64,000 nt of DNA from Bacteroides sp. (GTDB taxonomy: Bacteria; Bacteroidota; Bacteroidia; Bacteroidales; Bacteroidaceae): the NCBI GenBank assembly GCA_020861095.1, contig JAJBTC010000212.1, positions 24,904 through 88,903 on the forward strand. Reading direction: 5' to 3'. Positions 7,721 to 18,371 of this stretch are shown here, one piece after another. The position numbers and the translations under genes are program-made. The notes under the pieces were generated by a model. That model was not told the origin of the DNA and searched no databases. It was given only the letters and a program-made list of their open reading frames with translations. How positions within the stretch are numbered: position 1 is the stretch's first letter; each line of letters starts with the position of its first letter.

Positions 7721-10059
7721 TCATCTTTTCAAGCGTCGGATCTCTTTCTGAAGCCTCAGGATATCCGTTGTTTTCTCTGCCGAAGCAGCTACTTCCGCGT
7801 GCAGGGTAGCCCGGATGTCGCGGGAAGAGGCTCCTACCAGGAAGGTATATCTGCCGGCATCTACTACCCACGAAACGGAACCTTCGTCGTAAGAAGCCAG
7901 GTCAGCAGCCCGTACCGTAAGTTCTACCGTAGCTGTTTCGCCGGGTTGCAGTTCCCGGGTCTTGGCAAAGGCTTTCAACTCTTTCTCCGGCTTGTTGGCC
8001 TGTCGGGCATCCGGAGCAGTCACATAGAGCTGCACCACCTCTTTGCCCGCAACCTTACCCGTGTTCTTCACGTCCACGCTCACTGTATAGAGATCGTTAT
8101 CGGTCCGGATCACCGGGTGGGTATAGTCAAATGTGGTATAGGAAAGCCCGTATCCGAAGGGATAGGAGACTTCTTTGCCGAATGTATCGAAGTAACGGTA
8201 TCCTACGTAGATATCTTCTTCGTAATCGGTATAGTCCCACAGCCTGACTTCTGCCTTCTTCTCTCCGTGGTCGGAGAAGTCCATGCTGCTCATGGCACCG
8301 TCTGTGGGGAAGTTGGCCGATGAGCCATCGTCTTCATACTTCACCGGGAAGGTCATGGTGAGCTTACCGGACGGGGAAGATTTTCCGCTCAGTACATCGG
8401 CTACGCTGTTGCCCCCCTCCTGTCCGGCCTGCCAGGCGCACAGGATGGCATCCGGCCATCCTTTCCAGGAAGCGGTCTCTATGACGCCGCCGATATTCAG
8501 CACCACTACAACTTTCTTTCCGGCAGCGTGGAAGGCACGGCATACATCTCGCAACAAAGTCTGTTCTTCTTTTGTCAGGTGGAACTCTGTGAGTTTACGA
8601 TCCACAAATTCACCGGTGGTACGTCCCAGGGTGATCAGAGCGATGTCCGACTCTTCGGCCTGCTGTTTCATCACACCGGCAGGAAGCAACAATTCCATAG
8701 GGCGGGGCGTGGGCAGGAACATGGCCATGCGGTTGTCTCCATCGGGGGCATTGCGTTCGTTCTCCGCGGCGATATGCTGTTCGTACGTAGCCTTCAGCTG
8801 ATCGTTGAGCTGATAACCTGCATTTTTCAGTCCATCCAGCAGAGATACGGTATAGGCGCGGTTCACATTGCCCGATCCTGTACCTCCCGCAATGAAATCA
8901 TACGATGTACAGCCGAACAAAGCCACCTTTTTTACATCCGCGGACAGCGGCAACGTATGACCGGCATTTTTAAGCAGTACCATACCTTCTGTGGCCGACT
9001 GCCGGGTCAAGGCGGCATGTGCTTCGAGGTCGGGCTGGTTGGAGAAGGGATACCCCTGGAAGCGGGGAGTCAGCAGGATCATCTCTAAGATGCGTTTTAC
9101 GTTGCGGTCGAGAACTGCCTCGTCCAGCCGACCCTCTTTCACGGCCTGCACGATTGCTTCGTATTGCTTGTCCATACCGGGCTGCAACATATCGTTGCCG
9201 GCCTCCATCTGGGCCACCGCGTCCTTGCCACTGAACCAGTCGGTCATTACCATCCCTTTGAATCCCCATTCGTCACGCAACAGGGTGGTCTGTAACTCTT
9301 TGCTTTCGGAAGTATAAACACCGTTGAGGTAGTTGTAAGAAGACATCACCGTCCAGGGGTCGGATTCTTTCACGGTGATCTCAAATCCTTTGAGGTAGAT
9401 CTCACGCAGCGCGCGGGGAGATACGCGGGCATCTACGGCCATGCGGTTGCTCTCCTGGTTATTGACGGCATAGTGTTTGATGGAGGTCCCTACCCCGTTG
9501 CTCTGTACACCCCGTACATAGGCAGCGGCAATCTTACCGCTCACTACCGGATCTTCGGAATAGTACTCAAAATTACGTCCGCAGAGCGGATTGCGATGGA
9601 TGTTGAGCGCGGGAGCCAGCAGTACATCGGCACCGTATTCCAGTGCCTCGTTGCCGATGGCCTGCCCTACATGTTCTACCAGTTCCTGGTCCCAGGTAGA
9701 GGTCAGCAAGGTACCTATGGGAAATGTGTACAGTAGTATGTAGCCGGATCGTCTTCACGCGTGGGATTGATACGCAGTCCGGCAGGACCATCGGCCAGTA
9801 CCACGGCAGGTATGCCCAGGCGTTCGATGGGATAGGTGGTACCGGCTGCTCCCGGCACTAAATTCCTGGTTTCACCAATTACGGCACTGTCTCCGGAGAA
9901 TCCGGCCATGCCTGTACCTACAACTAAGTGGGCTTTTTCTTCGAGGGTCATGGCACCGATGACATTTTCTAAGGAAGACTTTCCAAGTTGGGGAACACCG
10001 GGACTACAGGCACAAAGCATAGTAGCAGCAAGCGCTGTCGGTAATATGTATTTTTTCAT
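7721..10059 (-). pseudogene. GH3 beta-glycosidase, lipoprotein type, broken by a 1-nt frameshift
   Basis: The N-terminal part (start 10059, MKKYILPTALAATMLCACSP, a lipoprotein signal with lipobox LCAC) runs to THFP and meets a TAG near 9717. The rest continues in another frame from IGTLLTSTWDQELVEHVG to the normal GH3 end at 7721. Restoring one C in the C-run at about 9719-9722 (minus strand TTTCCC, expected TTTCCCC) rejoins a continuous GH3 of about 780 residues with nucleophile region GMVMTDWFSG and a fibronectin-III-like end. It is either a true pseudogene or a homopolymer sequencing error. It sits between the CE1 esterase and the intact GH3. Confidence 0.85.
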
Positions 10060-10170
10060 ATGCGGAAAATTCATTTGTAATACGTAGGATATAGAAGAGT
10101 TATTGTCGTTGAACATAGCCCGAGGCAATGTTCAACTGACGTTCGTTCCATATTCTATCCGTTGGATGGG

Positions 10171-11361
10171 TTATTGAAACAGTTTCGGGGCAAATTCGGT
10201 GAGGTAGATCCGCCAGTTCTTCCAGATGTGCCCTTCACCGCTCTCGTAATATTCGTAGGGGTATCCTTTTTCGTCGAGCATATTGCGGTATTCGACATTA
10301 GCCTGATAGAGAAAGTCGGTAGTTCCGATAGCGATCCAGTAGAGGGCCGGCGGGGTATCGAACTGTATTTTGAGCTTGCCTTCGATATTGTCGTAGACCG
10401 GGGATTTCGCATTCTTATCGGGCATGATAGCCGCCGAGAACAATCCGATGTAATGGAATATATCGGGATATTCTTTGGAGATGTGCATGGAGTGATAGCC
10501 TCCCATCGAGAGCCCGGCAATGGCCCGGTTCTGTTTGTTGGCAAGGGTGCGATAGTTTGTGTCGATGAAGCTGACCACTTCGGGAAACGCCGTCTCGAAA
10601 CTACCCTCCATGGTCCGGGGCAGTTGCATGCTGGGAGCAGCAAATCCTAAGGAAGACTCGCCGGGAGCTGCCTCCAGGTCTGCGTTGCCATTGGTCATCA
10701 CCACGATCATGGGTCTGGCTTTGCCCTGCGCGATCAGGTTGTCCAGGATCTGCGCCGTACGTCCCAGTTCGCTCCATGCGTTCTCATCGCCACCCATACC
10801 GTGCAGCAGGTAGAACACCGGATACCGCTCTGTGCCCGATTCATATCCGGCAGGGGTATATACCGTCAGCCGACGGTCCATGCCCAGTGACGGACTGTTG
10901 TACCATACTTTAGAGACCGTTCCGTGGGGTACTTTATTTACTTTATACAGATCGGCGCGTCCGCCACCGATGAGAAACACATTGGTGACGCTGGCTACGT
11001 CGCGGATCATGTAGACATTGGCCGGATCGTTGATCTTCAGGTCATCTACCAGGAAGGTATAGCTGTACAGTTCCGGCTCCAGGGGCTGGGGGGTTGTAAA
11101 CTCCCATACTCCGTCTTTTTGCACCAGATCGGCCACACCGGGACCGTCGAACTCCCCAAACGGCGTCTGGATCTTCTGCGTGGGCAGGAAGTCGCCTGTC
11201 ACCTGCACCTGGGTAGCTTTGGGGGCTTTCAGGCGAAAAGTGACTGTGTTGTCGGGATGTATCTCGGGAGAAACGACCGGTGCACCTCCCCAGAGAGCTT
11301 GTTGTGCGAATGTTACCACACACATCAGCAACAAGGCTGATACTGAAAAAATCTTTTTCAT
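10171..11361 (-). CDS. CE1-type esterase with N-terminal E-set (CBM48-like) domain
   Basis: 396 residues from MKKIFSVSALLLMCVVTFAQ (signal peptide). Residues of about 30-130 form an early-set/CBM48-like sandwich (TVTFRLKAPKATQVQVTGDF), as in many Bacteroidetes feruloyl/acetyl esterases. The esterase-D domain has YLLHGMGGDENAW, nucleophile elbow AGLSMGGYHS, the acid region in AIGTTDFLY and catalytic His in SGEGHIWKNW. It probably removes feruloyl or acetyl groups from a plant polysaccharide. It stands between the other CE1 gene and the GH3 genes of the PUL. The nearby REP-like repeats (11425-11590) lie in the upstream gap. Confidence 0.9.
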   Translation of the reverse strand: MKKIFSVSALLLMCVVTFAQQALWGGAPVVSPEIHPDNTVTFRLKAPKATQVQVTGDFLPTQKIQTPFGEFDGPGVADLVQKDGVWEFTTPQPLEPELYSYTFLVDDLKINDPANVYMIRDVASVTNVFLIGGGRADLYKVNKVPHGTVSKVWYNSPSLGMDRRLTVYTPAGYESGTERYPVFYLLHGMGGDENAWSELGRTAQILDNLIAQGKARPMIVVMTNGNADLEAAPGESSLGFAAPSMQLPRTMEGSFETAFPEVVSFIDTNYRTLANKQNRAIAGLSMGGYHSMHISKEYPDIFHYIGLFSAAIMPDKNAKSPVYDNIEGKLKIQFDTPPALYWIAIGTTDFLYQANVEYRNMLDEKGYPYEYYESGEGHIWKNWRIYLTEFAPKLFQ

Positions 11362-11424
11362 ACTGTTTTTTTTATTAGATAAGTGTTTATCCTTTATTGT
11401 ATCTATCCTACTCCGTACCCTGTA

Positions 11425-11445
11425 GAGACGCACGGCGTGCGTCTC
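11425..11445 (-). repeat. REP-like palindrome between the two CE1 esterase genes
   Basis: The core GAGACGCACG-G-CGTGCGTCTC is preceded by tgta, so it is in reverse orientation. It lies in the 328-bp gap 11362-11689, which also holds a degenerate half copy near 11525-11550 and another full copy at 11570-11589; no gene is seen in the gap. Confidence 0.75.
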
Positions 11446-11555
11446 AGCATACCGGATGGGAATGCATACCAAATGTATTTTTTATTGTACCTGTACCGCG
11501 AAGACAGACGCTTCCGGGTTGTACCTGCATTGCGGAGACGCACAACATATGGATT

Positions 11556-11594
11556 GGACGTACACCGCGGAGACGCAAATATGCGTCTCTACAG
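11556..11594 (+). repeat. REP-like palindrome, AATA-loop variant
   Basis: Core 11570-11589 is gagacgca-aata-tgcgtctc with left flank ttggacgtacaccgcg and right flank tacag. A degraded relative (tgcattgcggagacgcac) lies just before it at about 11526-11543. Confidence 0.75.
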
Positions 11595-11689
11595 GCCACC
11601 CCTATCTCTGTAGACGAAATCATATACACTCACTTTGTGTACCAGGAACAGGCCACCGCCACGCGGCTCAGACCTGCGGCTGTTACTCC

Positions 11690-12574
11690 CTACCTGCCGA
11701 AGTTGCGGCTGACGAAAGGCAGACAGGTATAGAGTGCCGAGTGCCAGTACTCGTTGGTATGCCCGCCGTCGCGCACACGCAACTGACACGGGATCTGTGC
11801 CTGACGCATGGCCTGGTAAAATCCGAGGTTGCAGTCGAGCAGGAAATCGTCATCACCACAATCTACAAACCATTGTACGGTGCGCAGCTCTGCTTTGCGG
11901 GCCTCGTCTGCGTCCGTCACATAACGCACACAACTGTTTTCCTGTACAGAGCGGGTCAGGAGTGCCATTTTGTTGGCCGGATCGGGATCGTCACCCGCTG
12001 CCTGTCCCATAGCGGGAATATCCATCAGGGCACTCATGGCATATACGGCGCAGTACATATCGCTGTGTCGTTGCGCGTAGCTGGTGGCTCCGCCGCCTCC
12101 CATGGAGAGACCCGCGATGGCGCGGTGTTGTTTATCGCTCCGGACACGGTAGGTCTTCTCGATATGGGGAAGGAACTCTTTGTAGAAGAAATCTTCATAG
12201 GCCCATCCCGGCATATTGAAGTATCCGTTCCATTCCGTAGCGGGGTTGCCTCCGGCATTGGGACTCACAATAATCATCTCACACGCCTCACCGGAAGCGA
12301 CCAGCTGATCCATGACATCCCTGGCACGCTGGTCGCTGAACCAGCTGGTATTTACTCCCAACATGCCATGCAGCAGGTAGAGAACGGGATAGTGACGGGT
12401 AGTCCCGGTGTCGTAACCTGGGGGAAGATAGAGCGTGAAAGCCCGGTGAGCCTGCAACACTTCACTGTATATACTGTCTGTTACGACTTTACTTTGTGGT
12501 CCCCATCCGGAGATCTGCGCCTGCGCACAGACTGCCAGACAGACGATCCAGTACAAGGTCATTCTTCTTTTCAT
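11690..12574 (-). CDS. CE1-type esterase (single domain, secreted)
   Basis: 294 residues with signal peptide MKRRMTLYWIVCLAVCAQA. Esterase-D/CE1 motifs are VLYLLHGMLGVNTSW, nucleophile elbow AIAGLSMGGGG, acid region FVDCGDDDFLL and catalytic His in RDGGHTNEYW. Unlike the neighbouring CE1 it lacks the N-terminal E-set domain. CE1 enzymes act as acetyl-xylan or feruloyl esterases. It follows the SusD-operon lipoprotein and precedes a 328-bp gap with REP-like repeats, which may set a step in transcript level inside the operon. Confidence 0.9.
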   Translation of the reverse strand: MKRRMTLYWIVCLAVCAQAQISGWGPQSKVVTDSIYSEVLQAHRAFTLYLPPGYDTGTTRHYPVLYLLHGMLGVNTSWFSDQRARDVMDQLVASGEACEMIIVSPNAGGNPATEWNGYFNMPGWAYEDFFYKEFLPHIEKTYRVRSDKQHRAIAGLSMGGGGATSYAQRHSDMYCAVYAMSALMDIPAMGQAAGDDPDPANKMALLTRSVQENSCVRYVTDADEARKAELRTVQWFVDCGDDDFLLDCNLGFYQAMRQAQIPCQLRVRDGGHTNEYWHSALYTCLPFVSRNFGR

Positions 12575-12757
12575 CGGATATGTATTGAAACAGGGACAAG
12601 GATGCAGGTTTCCTCTCTATCCTTGCCCTGTTGGTGTTTATTAAGAGTTGAATAAAATAAGAGTGAACCAACGACTGACGAAATCAGCCGAAGCTCAACG
12701 GAGTCAACCCAACGTTCAGCAAAATTAACAAAAAATGAATAAGATCCGGACAGTTTT

Positions 12758-13675
12758 TTACAGCAAAGTACAGAACCGGATGTTGAACGCTCCTGTTCCC
12801 AGATCTCCCGCAACGGTCATTGTTCCCAACTCACTTCCGGAGAAACTATACAACAGTTCCCCTTCTGTGCCTTCCGTAACGGTCACGGTGATCTTTCCGC
12901 TGGTGATGTATTGCCGGTTGTCCTGGCTGTCTGTGTAGTAGCTACCGCCTGCCATGCCCCAGTCGGGCACTACCCAGCCGTTGTCCATCAGCCACGCTTC
13001 GGCCGCGTTGCCCTGAATGGTGTAGGTACCTGCCAGGTCCGGAGTGGACATATCTTCGTTGTTGATGGCATCGAACGAGGCCGTCTCCTTGCCCTGCGGA
13101 TCACAGACGGTAAAGGTATATTTGAGGATACCGGAGTGGAAGGTCGGAGTTCCCATCTCGTCGTAGGTAATTACCGGAGAGGGGGTTACTACGATCGTAT
13201 AGCCGCTGGCTTCGGGATCGTCTTCGCCTATCTCAAAGGAGAGCTTCCCTTTGTAGTCACATTTGACGGGCTGGCCGTTGCTCATCTCCAACAGGCCAGT
13301 GATGAAATAGGTCTCTCCCACACAGGTTACTTCCAGATTCCCACCGATGATATTCCCGGCGGCTGAGCTGCTTTGCAGGCTGGCCGTATATTGTTTGTCG
13401 GCTACCACCTCTTCTGTCCATACATACACCCCTTCCTGCAACACCCACTCACTGCTCCCGATACGAAGCGTCAGCCGGTTGCCGGCCTCATCGGTCAGGT
13501 TCAGGTTCAGGGCCTTAATGCCTTTACTCAATTTGTCTGTGGGTTGTTCCTCTGCCTGGGTAAAGAGGTATCTGTTCATCTCATACGTACCCTTCAGTCC
13601 TTCCAGCGAGTCTTCGCTGCAGGCACTCAGGAAACCAAAGATCAGGATCATTACGGAGAAATATATCTTTTTCAT
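12758..13675 (-). CDS. PUL lipoprotein, putative surface glycan-binding protein (SusE/F position)
   Basis: 305 residues with a lipoprotein signal (MKKIYFSVMILIFGFLSACS, lipobox LSAC). The acidic residues after the Cys (SEDS) resemble the surface-export signal of Bacteroidetes lipoproteins. It is predicted all-beta, with two to three tandem domains (for example SGYTIVVTPSPVITYDEMG and LAGTYTIQGNAAEAW). I do not recognise a named family. Its position directly after susD matches surface glycan-binding proteins; this assignment is by context. Confidence 0.75.
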   Translation of the reverse strand: MKKIYFSVMILIFGFLSACSEDSLEGLKGTYEMNRYLFTQAEEQPTDKLSKGIKALNLNLTDEAGNRLTLRIGSSEWVLQEGVYVWTEEVVADKQYTASLQSSSAAGNIIGGNLEVTCVGETYFITGLLEMSNGQPVKCDYKGKLSFEIGEDDPEASGYTIVVTPSPVITYDEMGTPTFHSGILKYTFTVCDPQGKETASFDAINNEDMSTPDLAGTYTIQGNAAEAWLMDNGWVVPDWGMAGGSYYTDSQDNRQYITSGKITVTVTEGTEGELLYSFSGSELGTMTVAGDLGTGAFNIRFCTLL

Positions 13676-13701
13676 ACTTGTTCTATTTTACATGTTCAGG
13701 A

Positions 13702-15267
13702 TTACCAGTACGGATTCTGTTCCATATGGGGATTGAGTTCCATCTCTTTGCGCGGGATAGGCAGCAGATTGTGTTTCGCTTTGAAGCCATAGACGGAGTT
13801 TCTGAACAGGATCTCTACTCCGGTTGCCGAGAAGCTGGGGATCTCTTTTCCCTGCTCACCCATCACAGTCTCCGCGTCTCCCCATCGCACCAGGTCCTGG
13901 AAACGTACACTCTCCAGGCAGAGTTCCAGCCGCTTCTCTCGCTTCACATCTTCGAGGGTCACCGAAGTGAGGGGGGTCAGACGCGCGCGATCGCGTATCT
14001 CGTTGATATACTTCCCTGCCTTATCCGCGCTACCTCCAACTACGTGAGCTTCGGCTGCCAGCAACAGTACTTCCGCGTAGCGCATCACGCGCAGATGGAT
14101 GTATTGCAACGCCTGGAAATAGGAGGCATCGTATATACAGTCCTCTTTCAGCGTTCGGTTTTTCCACATGTAGAGACCTTCGTGTCCGATCCAACTGGCA
14201 CCCGTCTGCAGGGTGACCCCAAATGCTGCCATCTGTTCGCTGGTACGCATCGTACTCTTCAGACGGTAGCCCTCTTCCCCTTCCATAGCTACAAACGCGT
14301 CATAGAGAGAACGACGCGGATTCATAAAGCCATACGTACCCTGAGCGATAACTTCTGCCGCTTCTCCGCTGTGGTTGAGTTTATCGGTACGCCAGCCTTG
14401 CATCAGAAAGGTCATGGTCATCTGGTTCCAGGCCTGCTCCGAGTCGTTTCGTTTCTGTACTTCGAGCATAGATTCGCTACTGCCATTGGCCTCTACATGG
14501 AGCAGTTTGTCGTAATCTCCCTGATACAGCGCGTATTTTCCGGACTCGATCACTTTATCCAGCATGTCAGCAGCATCGCTGTGTTTGCCCTGGAACAAAT
14601 AGGCCTTTCCCAACATGGCCTGTGCCACTTCCCGGGTGACCCGGATGCCTGTCTCGGTATCATTTACATGGCTTTTGGAAGGGAGTGCGTTGGAGTCGAT
14701 GGCCTCCTGCAGATCGCCTTCAATGAACTGCCACAGCTCTTCCGGCGTGCTGTTGCCCAGCCGATACTCATCCGGAGCAAGCAGGTGATCTACCACAGGG
14801 GCTGTACCAAACAGGGTCACCAGTTCAAAGGTTGACCAGGCGCGGTAGAACTTAGCTTCGGCCACCGCACGTTTCTTCACCTCGGTGTCGGGGGCCAGGA
14901 AGTCGATGATCAGGTTGGCTTTGTAGATAATGCTGTACATACCCGCATAGAACTCAGCGATCATGCCATGATCGGTGTCAAAGGTATATTCATTCAGTTG
15001 TTCCATACTGGCATTGTCTCCGCGCGAACCGCCGCTACACCAGACATCATCGGCCAGCAGGTTCTTGACATAAAACCAGTTGTAATAATTGTCGCCCCAG
15101 CTGGTATACAGAGAGGCCAATGCCTGCAGGGCGTCGTCATCGGTCTGGTAGAAATCTTCCTGACTACCCATATTGCCATGTTTGGGAATGTCCAGACGGT
15201 CTTCACAGCTGGTATGGAATACACACAGTAGTCCCAGCAGCCAGATAGAGATATATTTTGTTTTCAT
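13702..15267 (-). CDS. SusD/RagB-family outer-membrane lipoprotein
   Basis: 521 residues, with a lipoprotein signal (MKTKYISIWLLGLLCVFHTS-C). Typical SusD features are the N-terminal helical TPR region (EDFYQTDDDALQALASLYTS, AKFYRAWSTFELV) and the C-terminal YLLPIP-type end (HNLLPIPRKEMELNPHMEQN). SusD caps the SusC barrel and binds incoming glycan at the cell surface. It lies 23 nt after the susC-like gene in the same operon. The glycan cannot be read from the sequence. Confidence 0.96.
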   Translation of the reverse strand: MKTKYISIWLLGLLCVFHTSCEDRLDIPKHGNMGSQEDFYQTDDDALQALASLYTSWGDNYYNWFYVKNLLADDVWCSGGSRGDNASMEQLNEYTFDTDHGMIAEFYAGMYSIIYKANLIIDFLAPDTEVKKRAVAEAKFYRAWSTFELVTLFGTAPVVDHLLAPDEYRLGNSTPEELWQFIEGDLQEAIDSNALPSKSHVNDTETGIRVTREVAQAMLGKAYLFQGKHSDAADMLDKVIESGKYALYQGDYDKLLHVEANGSSESMLEVQKRNDSEQAWNQMTMTFLMQGWRTDKLNHSGEAAEVIAQGTYGFMNPRRSLYDAFVAMEGEEGYRLKSTMRTSEQMAAFGVTLQTGASWIGHEGLYMWKNRTLKEDCIYDASYFQALQYIHLRVMRYAEVLLLAAEAHVVGGSADKAGKYINEIRDRARLTPLTSVTLEDVKREKRLELCLESVRFQDLVRWGDAETVMGEQGKEIPSFSATGVEILFRNSVYGFKAKHNLLPIPRKEMELNPHMEQNPYW

Positions 15268-15290
15268 ATTACGTATCCATTTGAGGTTAA

Positions 15291-18200
15291 TTAAAATTCG
15301 ATATTAAAACCTAATACCACTTTCTTAGAGAAAGGATAAGAACCTTTGTCGATGCCCATACCCGATGTGCTGTTGGCAGCGGCTTCCGGATCGAAGCCCG
15401 GATATTTGGTAAAGGTGAAGAAATCTTCCAGAGAACCATACACACGCAGGTTGCCTACAGAGATCTTTTTCAACACATGGCGGGGAAGGGTATATCCCAG
15501 CTGGATCTGCTTGATCTTGAAGAAGGAACCGTCATAGACTAAGGCATCGGAGGTCTGGTATTTATCCATATTGGTAGCTCCCGCACGGGGTACCGTACCA
15601 GAGGTGTGGTCGGATGTCCAGCGGTTGTCGTAGAATACTTTTTTCAGTTTGTTGGAAGCCGCGTAATCGGGACGATTGATGCAGTTGAAGATATCATTGC
15701 CCTGCGAACCGGTTCCAAACACAGTGAGGTCGAAGCCTTTCCATGCGGCAGTGAGCGTGATCCCGTACGTAAAATCGGGAATGGCGTCGCCGATATAATC
15801 CAGGTCGCCGTCGTTGAGGTCACCACTTTCATCCAGGTCATGGAAAAGGGGATCACCCGTCTGGGGATCGATTCCTTTGAATTTATAACCCCGGAAATAG
15901 TAGACCGGATATCCTTGTTCAAAATAGGTAATGGTACTGGTATGGAAGTTGACCCCACTGATGCGGGTGATAGAGGGGTCAATGTAGGTCACCTTATTTT
16001 TCAGGGTAGCCAGGTTGCCCCGGATGCTGTAGTTGAAATTACCGATGTGGTCTCTCCATCCCAGTTCAAACTCCCAGCCCTTGTTGTTCACATTTCCGGC
16101 ATTCATCGGAGAGGTATTACCGCCGATGATCAGGGAAGGAGTAGTACCGGACACCAGCAGGTCTTTGGTTTTCTTCTCAAAGTAATCCATACTGAAGGTC
16201 AGCCGGTCGTTCAGGAAGCGTGCGTCGATACCGACGTTGATCTGTTCGGAGGTCTCCCATTTCAGTTTGTCGTTCCCCATGGTAGAGGGGGCCGCGCTGG
16301 TCACATAGGTATTGCCCGGAACAAAAGGATAAATACCTCCCAGGGCCATGTCGGTGCTGTAGGGATAACCGCTCAGGGCAGCCAGACTACCGTTCTGTCC
16401 CCAGCTGGCACGGAGCTTCAGGTTGGAAATATGCTTTTTCAGAGGTTCGAAGAAGGCTTCTTCCGATACGGTCCATCCGGCCGAAACTGCCGGGAAATAT
16501 CCCCAGCGGTTGGTAGCTGGGAGCAGAGAAAGGTCGGCAGCATCCGCGCGCAGGGAAGCCTGCAACATATAGCGTCCGGCAAACTCATAACCGACGCGTC
16601 CGAAGTAGGAGAGCTTGGCCGAGCGGGTTTTCTCACCACCTACCCCTTTGGTGGCCGAAGCTGATCCGAAATTGAGGTAGTAGAACAGCGGATCGTTCTT
16701 TTTCAACGCGTCTTCTCCGTTGGCAGAGAGACTGCCGTATACAAAATCAGAGGTAGACTCCTGATAAGACATACCGGCCATAGCACTGACGGTGTGCAAC
16801 CCGAAGGTCTGTGCGTAGTTGACAAAGTTTTCCCATTGATAATAAATGGTGGTCGAGGAGGTGCCGTTCTGGCTCACATAATCGCGGCTTTGCACCGAAT
16901 TGCCGTAGAACGGAAGGTCTGTGTTGGACTGACGTGTTCCGGATAAGCGATATCCAAACCGGGAAGTATAGGTGAGACTTTGGAGAGGTTTGAAGTCTGC
17001 ATAGATAGAGCCATTGACATTGAATCCGCTGTTGCGGCCCAGGTTGTTGTCGCGCATGATCATAGGATGGTATTGCTCTCCGGAATAGAAGCGGGATACC
17101 GCGTAATAGTCGCCCTTTTCATTTTGCAACAGGTGCTTGCCGGCCTCCAGCGCGCTGAGCATATTGGAGGGCAGGTTTTCGTAGGAGTAGGTATCCGGTG
17201 TCAGCGGATCGAGCTGAAGGATGGAGGTGAGCAGACTGCCGTATTCGTTGTTGATGGATACGCTGCGCACGTTGTATTTCTCGATCTGGTTGGTGGTACC
17301 CACTTTGAGCCAGGGTTTGATCTCATATTCGGAGTTGATGGTGGCGGTCAGTCGTTTGTAGACATCGGCATCGCCTTTTACAATTCCGTTGTTATCCAGG
17401 TAGGTCAGCGAAAGGTAATAATTGCCTTTCTCGCCCCCGTTGGTAAAAGAGAGGTTGTGTTTCTGCATCTGGCTGTTTTCGAACGCCACATCTGTCCATG
17501 CGGTATTGGTCACACCGTCCCAGTTTTTCAGCAGGAAATCCTCCGTGAAGGTGTTCGACTCCACCATGTACTGAATGTATTGCTCCGCGTTGAGCATTTT
17601 GGGAACACGTGCCAATGACTGGGTAGACCACTGGAAGTCGTAAGCGATCTTTCCCTGTCCGGCTTTCCCCTTCCTGGTAGTGATCAGGATCACCCCATTG
17701 CCTGCCTCGGCACCATAGATAGCGGCAGACGCAGCGTCCTTGAGTACCTCCATGGAGGCAATGTCATTAGGATCGATGCCACTGATATCGCTCAGACGGA
17801 TCCCATCGACCACATACAGCGGATTGGAAGATACATTGGAAGAGTATCCACGTACACGTACCGTGGGCGAAGCACCGGGAGCGGCAGAGGTCTGGATCAC
17901 CTGTACACCGGCAGTCTTACCCTGCAGAGCGGCGGGAGCGTTGGTGATGGTACGGTTCTGCATATCTTCGGCTTTTACCTGGGAGATGGCCCCTGTTACA
18001 GAACTTTTTTTCTGTACACCGTAGCCGACAACCACCACCTCGTCCAGGGTCTTGCTGTCTTCCCGGAGCACTACGTTCATCACTCCCTGCACAGCTGCTT
18101 TCTCCTGAGTGAGGAAACCAATGTAGGAGAAGACCAGAGTGGCTCCCTGTTGTACAGACAAATGGTAATTACCTTCCATGTCGGTAATTACTCCGTTGGT

Positions 18201-18371
18201 TGTGCCTTTTTCCAGTACACTTACGCCGATCATAGGCTGTTGGAGCTCATCGGTCACTTTACCTGAAACGTTCACCGGTCCCTGTGCGGAGAGGAAAGGC
18301 ACAGTCACCACCAGAAAAAGCACTGCAAGCAGCTGCTTCTTCACAGAATTGTTTTTCATAATTTTTTTCAT
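15291..18371 (-). CDS. SusC/RagA-family TonB-linked outer-membrane transporter
   Basis: 1026 residues (start at 18371, or MKNNSVKK at 18359). Signal peptide, then a carboxypeptidase-D-like beta-sandwich (VSGKVTDELQQPMIGVSVLE), TonB box region (LDEVVVVGYG), plug (VTGAISQVKAEDM, PTVRVRGYSS, PLYVVDGIRL) and a 22-strand barrel ending in F. No extra STN domain, so it is likely controlled by the hybrid two-component regulator, not an anti-sigma pair. It imports oligosaccharides with SusD. It lies 274 nt after the carboxylesterase gene. Confidence 0.97.
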   Translation of the reverse strand: MKKIMKNNSVKKQLLAVLFLVVTVPFLSAQGPVNVSGKVTDELQQPMIGVSVLEKGTTNGVITDMEGNYHLSVQQGATLVFSYIGFLTQEKAAVQGVMNVVLREDSKTLDEVVVVGYGVQKKSSVTGAISQVKAEDMQNRTITNAPAALQGKTAGVQVIQTSAAPGASPTVRVRGYSSNVSSNPLYVVDGIRLSDISGIDPNDIASMEVLKDAASAAIYGAEAGNGVILITTRKGKAGQGKIAYDFQWSTQSLARVPKMLNAEQYIQYMVESNTFTEDFLLKNWDGVTNTAWTDVAFENSQMQKHNLSFTNGGEKGNYYLSLTYLDNNGIVKGDADVYKRLTATINSEYEIKPWLKVGTTNQIEKYNVRSVSINNEYGSLLTSILQLDPLTPDTYSYENLPSNMLSALEAGKHLLQNEKGDYYAVSRFYSGEQYHPMIMRDNNLGRNSGFNVNGSIYADFKPLQSLTYTSRFGYRLSGTRQSNTDLPFYGNSVQSRDYVSQNGTSSTTIYYQWENFVNYAQTFGLHTVSAMAGMSYQESTSDFVYGSLSANGEDALKKNDPLFYYLNFGSASATKGVGGEKTRSAKLSYFGRVGYEFAGRYMLQASLRADAADLSLLPATNRWGYFPAVSAGWTVSEEAFFEPLKKHISNLKLRASWGQNGSLAALSGYPYSTDMALGGIYPFVPGNTYVTSAAPSTMGNDKLKWETSEQINVGIDARFLNDRLTFSMDYFEKKTKDLLVSGTTPSLIIGGNTSPMNAGNVNNKGWEFELGWRDHIGNFNYSIRGNLATLKNKVTYIDPSITRISGVNFHTSTITYFEQGYPVYYFRGYKFKGIDPQTGDPLFHDLDESGDLNDGDLDYIGDAIPDFTYGITLTAAWKGFDLTVFGTGSQGNDIFNCINRPDYAASNKLKKVFYDNRWTSDHTSGTVPRAGATNMDKYQTSDALVYDGSFFKIKQIQLGYTLPRHVLKKISVGNLRVYGSLEDFFTFTKYPGFDPEAAANSTSGMGIDKGSYPFSKKVVLGFNIEF

